Positions 7,973-16,145 of a stretch of DNA of 64,000 bases are shown one piece after another; the stretch's first letter is position 1, and every line of letters starts with the position of its first letter. The stretch spans positions 1-64,000 of the forward strand of contig JAIQGI010000026.1 in NCBI GenBank assembly GCA_020072565.1, in the 5' to 3' direction. The notes beneath the pieces were generated by a model that worked only from the letters and a program-made list of their open reading frames with translations, did no database searches and was not told the DNA's origin. The DNA is from Terriglobia bacterium. Its GTDB lineage: Bacteria > Acidobacteriota > UBA6911. The translations under genes and the position numbers were made by a program.

Positions 7973-9766
7973 ATGAGAAGTGATCTAATCATTGGCATGG
8001 CAGGCTCGGGAGGAGACGGCATCGTATCCGCCGGGGAGTTCCTTATCACTGCAGCCGCGCTGGAAGGCTATCACGCGATCATGACGAAGAGCTTCGGCCC
8101 TCAGATTCGGGGTGGCGAATCCTCCTGTCGCCTGCGCGTTTCCACCGGCCAGGTGCTGAATCCGGGAGGTACTCTTGATGTGGCCGTGGCTCTCAACTGG
8201 GAGGATTTCCTGAGATTCGGTGCCGAGCTGCCTGTCGGCGGCGACACCATCGTGGTCTACGAGAGCAAGACCGGCGTTGCGCCCGATAAGATCCCCCTTG
8301 AAGGGGTGAAACCTGCGGTGGTGTTCGCAGTTCCCATCGGAGAGATGGCCCGCAAGTCGGCGGGGACCGACAAGGCCAAGAACACCGTCGTGCTTGGCCT
8401 GCTGGCGGGCTGGTTCGGCTTGGCGCCGCAGTCCATTCTGGCAGGCCTGCGCAAGAAGCTGGCAAAGAAAGGATCTGAAGTGTTCGAAGCCAACGAACGC
8501 GCCTTTGCCGCCGGCATGGAATACACGCAGGCTCACCCCATCGGAGAAGAGCTCCGGATGAGTCCTGCTGTCGACAGGAAGGGCGCCAAGCTGCTTACGG
8601 ACGGCAACGATATGTGCGCAGCCGCCGCCCTTTTCGCTGGATGCGAATTCTTCAGCGGTTATCCCATTACCCCCTCGTCTGAGATCATGCATTTCCTGGC
8701 CCGCGAAATCTGGAAGTTCGGCGGGACGCTGGTGCAGGCTGAAGACGAGATCGCAGGAGTCGGCGCTGTCGTCGGGGCTTCGTTTGCCGGCAAAAAGGCT
8801 TTGACGGCGACTTCGGGTCCCGGCATGTCGCTGAAGACGGAAATGCTGGGTCTGGCGACGATTGCGGAAATCCCTCTGGTGTGCGTCAACGTACAGCGGG
8901 GCGGCCCGTCGACCGGAATCCCCACCAAGAGCGAGCAGGCCGACTTGTTCCAGGCGGTATTTTCCGGCCACGGGGATTGTGCACGCCCCGTGCTTGCGCC
9001 GGTGAGCGTCGCGGATATCTTCGGGATTACCGTGGAGGCTTTCAACATCGCCGAGTACTATCAGACGCCGGTGATCATCCTCTCAGATCAGGAAATCGGG
9101 CATCGCAAGGAAACCGTGGATCCCATTGACACTTCAAGGTTCAAACTCATCGAGCGCCGGCGACCGACGGAAAAAGAGCTTGAGCACTATCAGCGTTTCC
9201 GCTTGACCGAGAGCGGCATCAGTCCCATCAGCCGTCCCGGCATGCCCGGCGGCAACTACCTGGCGTCAGGCATCGAGCACAACGAGGCCGGCGCGCCGAC
9301 GGCGAAGGGCGAGATCCATGCAAAAATGAATGAGAAGCGCATCCGCAAGCTCAATCCGCTGAAAACCCGGCGCGATCTCTTCGTTTCGGAGGGGGACGCC
9401 GACGCGCCGCTCGCCCTGGTCTCCTGGGGAAGTGTGGCCGGCGTTGCAATCGAGGCCCTGCGCCTGGCTCGGGCACAGGGAATGAGAGTGAAACTACTGA
9501 TACCAAAGCTCCTGTTCCCTGTTTCAGAAGAGATTTTCCAGGAGTTTTTCGCCTCCGTGAAGATGGGCCTGGTGGTGGAACAGTCCCACCAGGCACAGCT
9601 GTATCGGCTGATCCGCATGTATGTGGATGTCCCGCAAGGGATGGAATTCCTGGCCAAGAGCGGTTCGAATCCGATCCTGGCAACAGAGGTGCTGGAACGC
9701 TTGAGAGCCATGCTGCGGTCGTTGCAGCGGCAGCGGAGCAACGAGCCGGAGCCGGAATTGGGATGA
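7973..9766 (+). CDS. korA: 2-oxoacid:ferredoxin oxidoreductase, fused gamma-alpha subunit
   Basis: A 597-residue fusion. Residues 1-190 form the gamma domain (GMAGSGGDGIVSAGEFL, then GPQIRGGESS). From about 205 onward is the alpha (pyrimidine-binding) domain with GYPITPSSE near 230, EDEIAGVGAVVGAS and TSGPGMSLKTE, then the transketolase C-terminal-like domain. This is the architecture of two-subunit KorAB enzymes of mycobacteria and Aquificales, which convert 2-oxoglutarate to succinyl-CoA using ferredoxin or run in reverse as a carboxylase. A good ribosome binding site (GAAGGGG) precedes the ATG. korB follows after 68 nt. Substrate is inferred from family, not proven by residues. Confidence 0.92.
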   Translation: MRSDLIIGMAGSGGDGIVSAGEFLITAAALEGYHAIMTKSFGPQIRGGESSCRLRVSTGQVLNPGGTLDVAVALNWEDFLRFGAELPVGGDTIVVYESKTGVAPDKIPLEGVKPAVVFAVPIGEMARKSAGTDKAKNTVVLGLLAGWFGLAPQSILAGLRKKLAKKGSEVFEANERAFAAGMEYTQAHPIGEELRMSPAVDRKGAKLLTDGNDMCAAAALFAGCEFFSGYPITPSSEIMHFLAREIWKFGGTLVQAEDEIAGVGAVVGASFAGKKALTATSGPGMSLKTEMLGLATIAEIPLVCVNVQRGGPSTGIPTKSEQADLFQAVFSGHGDCARPVLAPVSVADIFGITVEAFNIAEYYQTPVIILSDQEIGHRKETVDPIDTSRFKLIERRRPTEKELEHYQRFRLTESGISPISRPGMPGGNYLASGIEHNEAGAPTAKGEIHAKMNEKRIRKLNPLKTRRDLFVSEGDADAPLALVSWGSVAGVAIEALRLARAQGMRVKLLIPKLLFPVSEEIFQEFFASVKMGLVVEQSHQAQLYRLIRMYVDVPQGMEFLAKSGSNPILATEVLERLRAMLRSLQRQRSNEPEPELG

Positions 9767-9834
9767 ACAGATTGCCATTGTGATAATGAGGGACACGGCG
9801 GGCCGCGTCCAAACACAGGAAAGGTAGTGCCATC

Positions 9835-10719
9835 ATGAGTGTAAGCGACTCAGTGCGGGAATACGTTGCCAAGGATTACAAGAGCGACCTCAAGCCGATC
9901 TGGTGCCCTGGATGCGGGGACTACGGTGTGGTCAGCGCCATCTATCGTGCGTTAGCCAATATCGGCAGGCCTCCTCATGAGATCGCCTTCATCTCCGGCA
10001 TCGGCTGTTCCAGCCGGATTCCCGGCTATACGACCGCGTATGGATTCAACACCGTCCACGGTCGTGCCCTGCCGATCGCCCAGGGCATCAAGCTGGCACA
10101 TCCGGAACTGCTGGTGCTGGTGGCGGGCGGTGACGGTGACGGCTTTTCCATTGGAGGCGGCCATGTGGCCCATGCCGTCCGACGGAACATTGATCTGACC
10201 TACATCGTGATGGACAACCAGATCTACGGTCTTACCAAAGGGCAGCTCTCGCCGACCTCGCCACGCGGGCTCAAGACGGCATCTTCCGCCTTCGGCAGTT
10301 TGGAAGACCCGGTCAATCCCCTGCAATACGTCCTCGGCTACGGCGCCGGATTCATCGCCCAGGGCACACCTGCCGATATGGACGCGCTGGCATCGATCAT
10401 CGAGGAAGGCATCCGTTTCCCCGGCTTCGCTTTCATCAACGTGCAATCGCCCTGCGTCACCTATGGGCAGGTGGAGGCACAGATCAAAGCGCAGAAGGAA
10501 AAAATGCAAAGCCTCGAGAAGTTGGGGCATGATCCGGCGAACCGGCTCCGTGCCATGGATCTCGCCCAGGATTACGGTACCAAACTGTATACAGGCGTCT
10601 TCTATCGCAACCCGAATCCTTCGCCAACCTACGAAGCTGCGGTAAGGGCAAGGCACGAGGCACTTCAGGGAACCGGCCTGCCAAAGGAGAGAATTCTGGA
10701 AATGTTCATGCCGCACTGA
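9835..10719 (+). CDS. korB: 2-oxoacid:ferredoxin oxidoreductase, beta subunit
   Basis: The TPP- and [4Fe-4S]-binding catalytic subunit of 294 residues. It shows IWCPGCGD (Cys24, Cys27) near the N-terminus, the TPP/Mg motif GDGDGFSIGG, and the MDNQIYGLTKGQ stretch. A further Cys in NVQSPCVTYG fits the fourth cluster ligand. It is preceded by AGGAAAGG and forms a two-gene operon with the fused korA. It converges with the gamma subunit gene of the second, four-subunit enzyme, leaving a 45-nt gap. Confidence 0.93.
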   Translation: MSVSDSVREYVAKDYKSDLKPIWCPGCGDYGVVSAIYRALANIGRPPHEIAFISGIGCSSRIPGYTTAYGFNTVHGRALPIAQGIKLAHPELLVLVAGGDGDGFSIGGGHVAHAVRRNIDLTYIVMDNQIYGLTKGQLSPTSPRGLKTASSAFGSLEDPVNPLQYVLGYGAGFIAQGTPADMDALASIIEEGIRFPGFAFINVQSPCVTYGQVEAQIKAQKEKMQSLEKLGHDPANRLRAMDLAQDYGTKLYTGVFYRNPNPSPTYEAAVRARHEALQGTGLPKERILEMFMPH

Positions 10720-10764
10720 CGGGAGAACATTCACCGCCGATGAGAACAAATCGTGGTTTGTCCG

Positions 10765-11313
10765 CTATGAGGTCAGTTGCGTGGCCGCCTCCATTCCGCT
10801 GCGGAAAGCTTTCAAGTTCAATTCCTCGGTTCCCTTCGGCACTCTGGCGAGAACTGCCGACTCGAGGGCCTCGACCGACACGATGTTGGACAGCTGGGCA
10901 ATGATGCCGAGGGCCACGATGTTGGCCACGACTGCCTTTCCCAACTGGCTGCGGGCGATCTCCGTGATGGGAACCCTGTAGATCCTGTACCTTCCCTCCG
11001 GCACGCGGGTCACTGCGCCGGAATCGACCAACAGAATACCGCTGTCTTTCAGGTCCTTGGCGTACTTGTTGCAGGACTCCTGCGTGAGAGCCAGCAGCAG
11101 ATCAAGGCTCGTGGCCTTGGGATAGTCGATGTCTTCATCAGAGATGATAATTTCGGAGCGGCTGGCTCCTCCCCTGGCTTCGGGGCCGTAGGACTGGCTC
11201 TGTGTCGCGTTTTTTTCGTCGTAAATCGCGGCCGCTTCAGCCAGAATCCGGCCTGCCAGCACCAGTCCTTGCCCGCCTTCACCGCTGAGGCGAATGTCGT
11301 AGCGAAAACTCAT
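10765..11313 (-). CDS. 2-oxoacid:ferredoxin oxidoreductase, gamma subunit
   Basis: A 182-residue stand-alone gamma subunit with the N-terminal GEGGQGLVLAGRILAEA glycine motif and QSYGPEARGGASRSEI, as in KorC/PorG-type proteins. It is the last gene of a delta-alpha-beta-gamma operon and starts 18 nt after the beta subunit stop. It is a paralogue of the N-terminal domain of the fused subunit at 7973. Confidence 0.92.
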   Translation of the reverse strand: MSFRYDIRLSGEGGQGLVLAGRILAEAAAIYDEKNATQSQSYGPEARGGASRSEIIISDEDIDYPKATSLDLLLALTQESCNKYAKDLKDSGILLVDSGAVTRVPEGRYRIYRVPITEIARSQLGKAVVANIVALGIIAQLSNIVSVEALESAVLARVPKGTEELNLKAFRSGMEAATQLTS

Positions 11314-11331
11314 TGGACCCTCCTTGCCGGA

Positions 11332-12159
11332 TTAACTTCCTGAGGCGCTTTTGCTCAAGCGTTGCTGCAGCCTGGCATACTCCTGCGTATATTCCGGTTT
11401 GTCGACGTCGACGAACACTCCGGTAACGATCTTGCCCTCGAGCTCCTCCGGTGACATGGTAGCGGCCTTTTCGACAGGGACGCTGCTCTCGCCCAATTCC
11501 CGGAGCATGTCTGCACCCGCGCCCAGCCTGTTGCGCCGGCCGTACGCCGTGGGGCAGGGCGTATAAACCTCGACCAGCGAAAAGCCCTTTTTCCGGATAG
11601 CGCGCTCGATCAGCTTTTCGAGGCGCAGCGCCGACTGGACCGTGCTTCGGGCGACGAAACTTGCGCCGGCGGCTTGAGCCAGACCGCTGATGTTGAAGGG
11701 AGGCTCGATATTGCCGAAGGGGGCTGTGCTGGCACGTTTGCCGACGGGCGTCGTCGGCGAGACCTGGCCCCCGGTCATGCCATAGATGTGATTGTTGAAG
11801 AGGATAACGGTCAGGTCGATATTGCGCCGGGCCGCATGGATGTAATGGTTGCCGCCGATGGCGGTGGCATCGCCGTCCCCGGTGATGACGATGACGTTCA
11901 TCTCCGGCCTGGCGAGTTTCACCCCGGTCGCGAAAGCAATGGCGCGGCCGTGGGTGGTATGAAGGGTGTTGAAATCCACGTAGCCCGGGAGGCGGCTGGA
12001 ACAGCCGATGCCGGACACCATGGTGATTTCGTCCTTTTTCAAGCCGATGTGATCGATGGCGCGCAGCAGGGATTTCAACACAATCCCGTCTCCGCAGCCC
12101 GGGCACCAGATCAGAGGAAATTTGTCGAGCCTGAGATATTTGGCATAATCGAACATCAT
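11332..12159 (-). CDS. 2-oxoacid:ferredoxin oxidoreductase, beta subunit
   Basis: A 275-residue TPP-binding beta subunit with LIWCPGCGDG (Cys19, Cys22), GDGDATAIGG and LFNNHIYGMTGGQ. Two adjacent ATGs (12159 and 12156) follow an AGGAG; either could be used. It closely resembles KorB of the neighbouring convergent operon but belongs to the four-subunit class. The C-terminal Cys sits in VYTPCPTAYGR. Confidence 0.92.
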   Translation of the reverse strand: MMFDYAKYLRLDKFPLIWCPGCGDGIVLKSLLRAIDHIGLKKDEITMVSGIGCSSRLPGYVDFNTLHTTHGRAIAFATGVKLARPEMNVIVITGDGDATAIGGNHYIHAARRNIDLTVILFNNHIYGMTGGQVSPTTPVGKRASTAPFGNIEPPFNISGLAQAAGASFVARSTVQSALRLEKLIERAIRKKGFSLVEVYTPCPTAYGRRNRLGAGADMLRELGESSVPVEKAATMSPEELEGKIVTGVFVDVDKPEYTQEYARLQQRLSKSASGS

Positions 12160-12185
12160 ATGCTCCTTCGCTTCGTCGAAGCGGA

Positions 12186-13349
12186 CTAGCTGGAGGCTTC
12201 CACTATCCTGTCCAGTATTTGCTGAGGGCTGATGGGCTCGCCGTCAACGCGGTTGATTTTCACGATCGGAATCTTGCGGCAACTGGCCCATTCCACCTCG
12301 TGAGCGAGCTGGCCCAGGTTCAGTTCCGGGACAATAATCCGGCGCACCCGTTCCGCCATGGCGCGAACCTGCTCCTCCGGGAAAGGCCAGATCACCAGGG
12401 GCCGCAGCAGTCCCGCTTTTATGCCCCTTTGCCGCGCCATCATTACCGCCTGGCGCGCCGAGCGCGAAGTGGAGCCATAGGCGAAAACGCCAATCTCGGC
12501 ATCCTCGAGGCAGTCCTCCTTTACCTCGATGATTTCATGACTATGGTTTTCAATCTTGCGGTTCAAGCGTCGGACCAGCCGGTCGATCTCGACGGGATTG
12601 TTGGTCGGAAATCCGGTCTGATCATGCGACAGGCCCGTGACGTGATAACGATAGCCTTCCCCGAAACTCACCATCGGCGGGACATCCGATTCGGTGTGCT
12701 CATAGGGCAGAAACTTCTCCGGGGGCACCTCGGGCTTTGACCGGCGATAGACTTCGTATTCACCAGGCTCCGGGAGCACCACCCTTTCGTTCACGTGCCC
12801 GATGATCTCGTCCAGCAGCAGGATGACGGGAACCCGGTAGCGCTCCGAGAGATTGAAGGCCCGGATGGTGAGTTCGAACGTCTCTCTCACACTGTTAGGC
12901 GTCAGCACAATGACGGGATGGTCGCCATGCGTTCCCCAGCGTGCCTGCATGACGTCACCCTGGGCAGGCAAGGTAGGGAGACCGGTGCTCGGCCCACCGC
13001 GCTGAACATTGACGATCACACAGGGCACTTCCGCCATGGCTGCGTAGCCGATGTTCTCCTGCTTCAAGGAAAACCCTGGCCCGCTGGTGGCGGTCATAGA
13101 CTTAGAGCCCGCCAGGGATGCGCCGATGATCGCCCCCATGGCGGCGATCTCGTCCTCCATCTGGATGAAAGTTCCGCCTTCTTCGGGGAGGCGCTCCGAG
13201 AGGATCTCGGCTATTTCAGAGGAGGGGGTGATGGGATAGCCCGCGAAAAAGCGCAGCCCAGCCGCCAAAGCCCCTTCAGCACAAGCCTCGTTGCCGCTGA
13301 TGACCTGGATATTGCGCCGATCTGCGGCCGCTTCCTTGTTGGATTGCAT
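12186..13349 (-). CDS. 2-oxoacid:ferredoxin oxidoreductase, alpha subunit
   Basis: A 387-residue alpha subunit with YPITPSSE at 38-45, EDEIAAMGAIIGAS, TSGPGFSLKQE and NVQRGGPSTGLPT. The C-terminal PFPEEQVRAMAERV block belongs to the transketolase-like domain. The ATG at 13349 is chosen over the longer frame to 13466, because the extension would overlap the delta subunit gene and GGAAAAG lies upstream of 13349. It sits between the delta and beta subunits in the operon. The family includes 2-oxoglutarate and branched-chain oxoacid enzymes; 2-oxoglutarate is my preferred substrate. Confidence 0.92.
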   Translation of the reverse strand: MQSNKEAAADRRNIQVISGNEACAEGALAAGLRFFAGYPITPSSEIAEILSERLPEEGGTFIQMEDEIAAMGAIIGASLAGSKSMTATSGPGFSLKQENIGYAAMAEVPCVIVNVQRGGPSTGLPTLPAQGDVMQARWGTHGDHPVIVLTPNSVRETFELTIRAFNLSERYRVPVILLLDEIIGHVNERVVLPEPGEYEVYRRSKPEVPPEKFLPYEHTESDVPPMVSFGEGYRYHVTGLSHDQTGFPTNNPVEIDRLVRRLNRKIENHSHEIIEVKEDCLEDAEIGVFAYGSTSRSARQAVMMARQRGIKAGLLRPLVIWPFPEEQVRAMAERVRRIIVPELNLGQLAHEVEWASCRKIPIVKINRVDGEPISPQQILDRIVEASS

Positions 13350-13381
13350 TTGAGCTTTTCCTTTCACGCCGGGTGCCCGGA

Positions 13382-13600
13382 CTACTGTGCAACCAGTACC
13401 TTGGCCTCGTTCACCGCGATCGCGAAGTCGGGGCACAAGACTTCGCACATTCCGCATAGAGTGCATTCTTCGATGAGGACCACTTCAGGATAAACCCCTT
13501 TCATCACCAGAACCTTCTTCTGGCAGGCGTCCACGCAGATGGCGCAGCCTTTGCACCATTCCTTTTTCACCTCAATAATTGCCGTTTTTTTCTTTGCCAT
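13382..13600 (-). CDS. 2-oxoacid:ferredoxin oxidoreductase, delta subunit (2x[4Fe-4S])
   Basis: A 72-residue bacterial-type ferredoxin with two complete cluster motifs: Cys16, 19, 22, 26 and Cys46, 49, 52, 56 (CxxCxxCxxxC twice). It is the first gene of the delta-alpha-beta-gamma operon and passes electrons from the TPP site to soluble ferredoxin. The start at 13600 is preferred to the ATG at 13606 because GGGGAG then has 9-nt rather than 3-nt spacing. Confidence 0.92.
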   Translation of the reverse strand: MAKKKTAIIEVKKEWCKGCAICVDACQKKVLVMKGVYPEVVLIEECTLCGMCEVLCPDFAIAVNEAKVLVAQ

Positions 13601-13927
13601 GATCATGATCTCCCCGCGTACCGGCTAAATCGCGAACCCGCTGGAAACACCCGCAGAATCCTGCAAATAAGATGGTGATGGCGGATTTATCCCGTTTCCC
13701 GGCCCTTCCGGACGGGGCCACCCTATGTTGGCGCTCCGCGCCACTGCTTAATAGCTGCGATGTCACTGCTTGCGGATGATGTCTGCTGCGGTCCGGCTCA
13801 GAGGCAATGCCAGGGTGATCCCGACACGCAGTGCATCACGATCCGGTGCTACTCTACGCGCCTGCGCCGCCAGGTCGCAAAGGTTTTTCGAATGCCCGCA
13901 GCGTTTATTGCGAGCCCGCCCCAGCGA
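13601..13927. other. 327-nt intergenic region, nothing recognised
   Basis: This gap separates the CBS-domain gene from the delta subunit gene, both on the minus strand. Short plus-strand frames here have no ribosome binding site and no recognisable sequence. I see no repeat copy, terminator or RNA gene. Confidence 0.4.
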
Positions 13928-14362
13928 TCAGCCGCCGGGTCCGTCGGCTGAAAGGTAGGCCTCGAGCGCATCCAGCTCACGTCCGAGGTCCTCGACGTGG
14001 TTTTGAAAAAGGTGGCACAGGGCCAGCCAGCCCTTGAGGATTCCCTGCTGATCGACGACCGGATAGAAACAGCGGCGATGGCTGAACATCAGTTTCAATG
14101 CCTCGGCCGCTTCCATGTCGACCGAGATCGTCTCTGCAGGAGATCTCATCACCTCGCCGACCTTGGTGGTGTCCGGATCCAGGCCTTCCGCCACCACTCG
14201 CTTGATCAGGTCATCCTTGGAGAGCGTACCGGCCAGGCGATCTCCATCCATCACCGCCAGCGCGCAGCCCTGCTCGCTTCCCATGATCGGAACCGCTTCT
14301 TTCACGGTTGCCGTCATGGAGACCGCGGGCGGCGGCACCTGCGCGATTTTGATCACCTTCAT
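13928..14362 (-). CDS. CBS-domain pair protein
   Basis: A 144-residue protein with two tandem CBS modules. The first covers about 1-60 (SMTATVKEAVPIM ... LAGTLSKDDLIKRV), and the second about 67-125 (VMRSPAETISVDMEAAEALKLM ... YPVVDQQGILKGWL). Stand-alone CBS pairs usually bind adenosine nucleotides and regulate a partner. The start ATG opens MKVIKIAQ. It lies 95 nt downstream of the ClpX-like ATPase on the same strand and may be cotranscribed with it. The partner is unknown. Confidence 0.85.
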   Translation of the reverse strand: MKVIKIAQVPPPAVSMTATVKEAVPIMGSEQGCALAVMDGDRLAGTLSKDDLIKRVVAEGLDPDTTKVGEVMRSPAETISVDMEAAEALKLMFSHRRCFYPVVDQQGILKGWLALCHLFQNHVEDLGRELDALEAYLSADGPGG

Positions 14363-14457
14363 GATGACTCCCTCTCCGTCTACAAAACGGGACGCGGACG
14401 GACGCGGTTCTGAATCAGGGTTGATCTCATTCTATTATCTTCGAAGAACAGTCCAGG

Positions 14458-16026
14458 CTAGTTTGGCTGCCTTATATAGTAAGCTCGAATCCAGCTGTCC
14501 AACGTGGCCGAGGGATCCTGAATCACCTCTGCGGTGATCTCAAAGTGACTGATGCCCCTCGTCTTCCGGATCAGGTTCAATCCGTGTTCGTAGTTCTTGA
14601 AGGTTTCCTCGAAAATCTCCTCCATCTTCCTTCCGCAGTCGACAGCCTTTTGGGCCAACAGTTGTACTGCCTCCGGTTGCAGGTGAATTTCGATTCCGTT
14701 CCGCTCGGACCACTGTTCGGCGATCTTCTCAATCCTGCGCTTCAGGTAATCCTGTTCCTCCTGCGCGGAGACCTGCCGGATCTGCTCCAGCACCTGCAAA
14801 GGCGAGTCCACGAGTTCCGCAGTCACTTCGAGTCTGCGCACCGTGGAATGGGGAAGGTGGTACTTGAACTCCCGGAAAGTCCGCTCGCAGACGCTGACCA
14901 GACTGCGTGCCCCAGTCTGTTCCAGATAAGCTTTTTCGGCCAGCCGATGCAGTCCCTCGTCTGTAAAGACGATCTCGATCCCGTAGGCCTCGAATGCCTG
15001 GACATACTGACGGATGATCGATCCCTCCGAGTGTTTCAGAATCTGAAACAGGTCCTCGACTCCCAGCTCCTGGCATCCCACAACCACAGGCAGGCGACCG
15101 ATGAATTCGGATTCAAATCCGTATTCGATAAAATCGGTGCTCTTGACATATGACAGACAGTCCTCATCCTTGAGCGATGAAGCGAATCCGCTCCGGAATC
15201 CAATCCGCTGCGCCCCCACGCGCTTGCGGATGATCGGAATCAGACCGCTGAAGGCTCCACTCACGATAAAGAGGATATGCCGGGTATTGATGACCGGGCG
15301 GGCGACCTTCCCTTTTGACTGAAACTCCATCGCTGCCTGCAATTGCGAGGTCAGGTCGAACGGAGTGCGCAAGCTGACTTCGGTTTCTTCCATCAGCTTC
15401 AGCAAACCGCGCTGCACCCCGCCGCCACTTACGTCGCGCCCCAGAATGTTGCTTGGCGTTGCGATCTTGTCGATCTCGTCCAGGTAGATGATTCCGTACT
15501 CTGCGAGCCGTATGTTGCCGTCCGCTTTCTGAACCAGCTCGCGCACGAGATCCTCAACGTCCCCACCCACATACCCGGTTTCCGAGAATTTGGTGGCGTC
15601 GGCCTTGACGAAAGGGACTCCGATCAGATCCGCGATGGTGCGTACCAAGTAGGTCTTGCCGACGCCGGTCGGCCCCAGCATGATGATGTTCTGCTTGGAA
15701 TATTCTTTGCAGTGACCGCTGCTCGAACATTGCTTTATGTGGTTGTAATGGTCACAGATCGCCGTGGCCAAGACTTTTTTTGCGCCGTCCTGCTTAATGA
15801 CAAAACGATCGAGATAGCTCTTGATGTCGCGCGGCAGATATTCGAAATGCAGGTCCAGAGGAGCCTCGACAGTTTCCGTTCCTTCGTCCGCCGTTCTGGC
15901 TTGATCAGGGTGGGCGGTCATCATGCCCAGCTGTACGCGGTCTCCATATTTGCGGGAAAAGAACTCCTCCATGTCTCGTCGCAGTTCCTCCGGATTCGGC
16001 CAGACAGGGGTAGGATCCTTAGGCAA
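14458..16026 (-). CDS. ClpX-like AAA+ ATPase with duplicated C-terminal small domain
   Basis: A ClpX/HslU-class unfoldase; residues are numbered from the upstream GTG at 16065. It has Walker A GPTGVGKT (131-138), Walker B IIYLDEID (192-199), EFIGRLP (320-326) and a sensor-2-like GARSL (385-389). The ClpX zinc-binding N-domain is absent. An RIGF tripeptide context at 287-290 aligns with the IGF loop by which ClpX docks ClpP. The C-terminal small domain appears twice: GIEIVFTDEGLHRLAEKA (362-379) recurs as GIEIHLQPEAVQLLAQKA (457-474), and LEVTAELVDSP recurs as FEITAEVIQDP. The TTG at 16026 is chosen because a perfect AGGAGG lies 9 nt upstream; the GTG at 16065 has no ribosome binding site. The substrate is unknown. 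Confidence 0.85.
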   Translation of the reverse strand: MPKDPTPVWPNPEELRRDMEEFFSRKYGDRVQLGMMTAHPDQARTADEGTETVEAPLDLHFEYLPRDIKSYLDRFVIKQDGAKKVLATAICDHYNHIKQCSSSGHCKEYSKQNIIMLGPTGVGKTYLVRTIADLIGVPFVKADATKFSETGYVGGDVEDLVRELVQKADGNIRLAEYGIIYLDEIDKIATPSNILGRDVSGGGVQRGLLKLMEETEVSLRTPFDLTSQLQAAMEFQSKGKVARPVINTRHILFIVSGAFSGLIPIIRKRVGAQRIGFRSGFASSLKDEDCLSYVKSTDFIEYGFESEFIGRLPVVVGCQELGVEDLFQILKHSEGSIIRQYVQAFEAYGIEIVFTDEGLHRLAEKAYLEQTGARSLVSVCERTFREFKYHLPHSTVRRLEVTAELVDSPLQVLEQIRQVSAQEEQDYLKRRIEKIAEQWSERNGIEIHLQPEAVQLLAQKAVDCGRKMEEIFEETFKNYEHGLNLIRKTRGISHFEITAEVIQDPSATLDSWIRAYYIRQPN

Positions 16027-16035
16027 TGAAGTAAG

Positions 16036-16041
16036 CCTCCT
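16036..16041 (-). promoter_or_regulatory. AGGAGG Shine-Dalgarno deciding a TTG start
   Basis: On the minus strand AGGAGG is followed by nine nucleotides and TTG (16026-16024). It lies inside the longer open frame, which argues that the upstream GTG at 16065 is not the start of the ClpX-like protein. Confidence 0.6.
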
Positions 16042-16145
16042 AAATTCAATAACTTCCGAAAGCACCCAAGATAGGGCTTCTTTCTAAGTATGAGATTTTT
16101 CAGGCGAAAAAGCAATCACTGGAGGAATCGGAGATGCGCTTGCCG

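Noticed and set aside
9256-9872. Overlapping minus-strand frames over the 3' end of korA
   Set aside because: Pure shadows, Arg/Pro/Ser-rich, without start signals.
13350-13466. Longer N-terminus of the second alpha subunit
   Set aside because: It would overlap the certain delta ferredoxin gene; the ATG at 13349 has a ribosome binding site and matches the family start.
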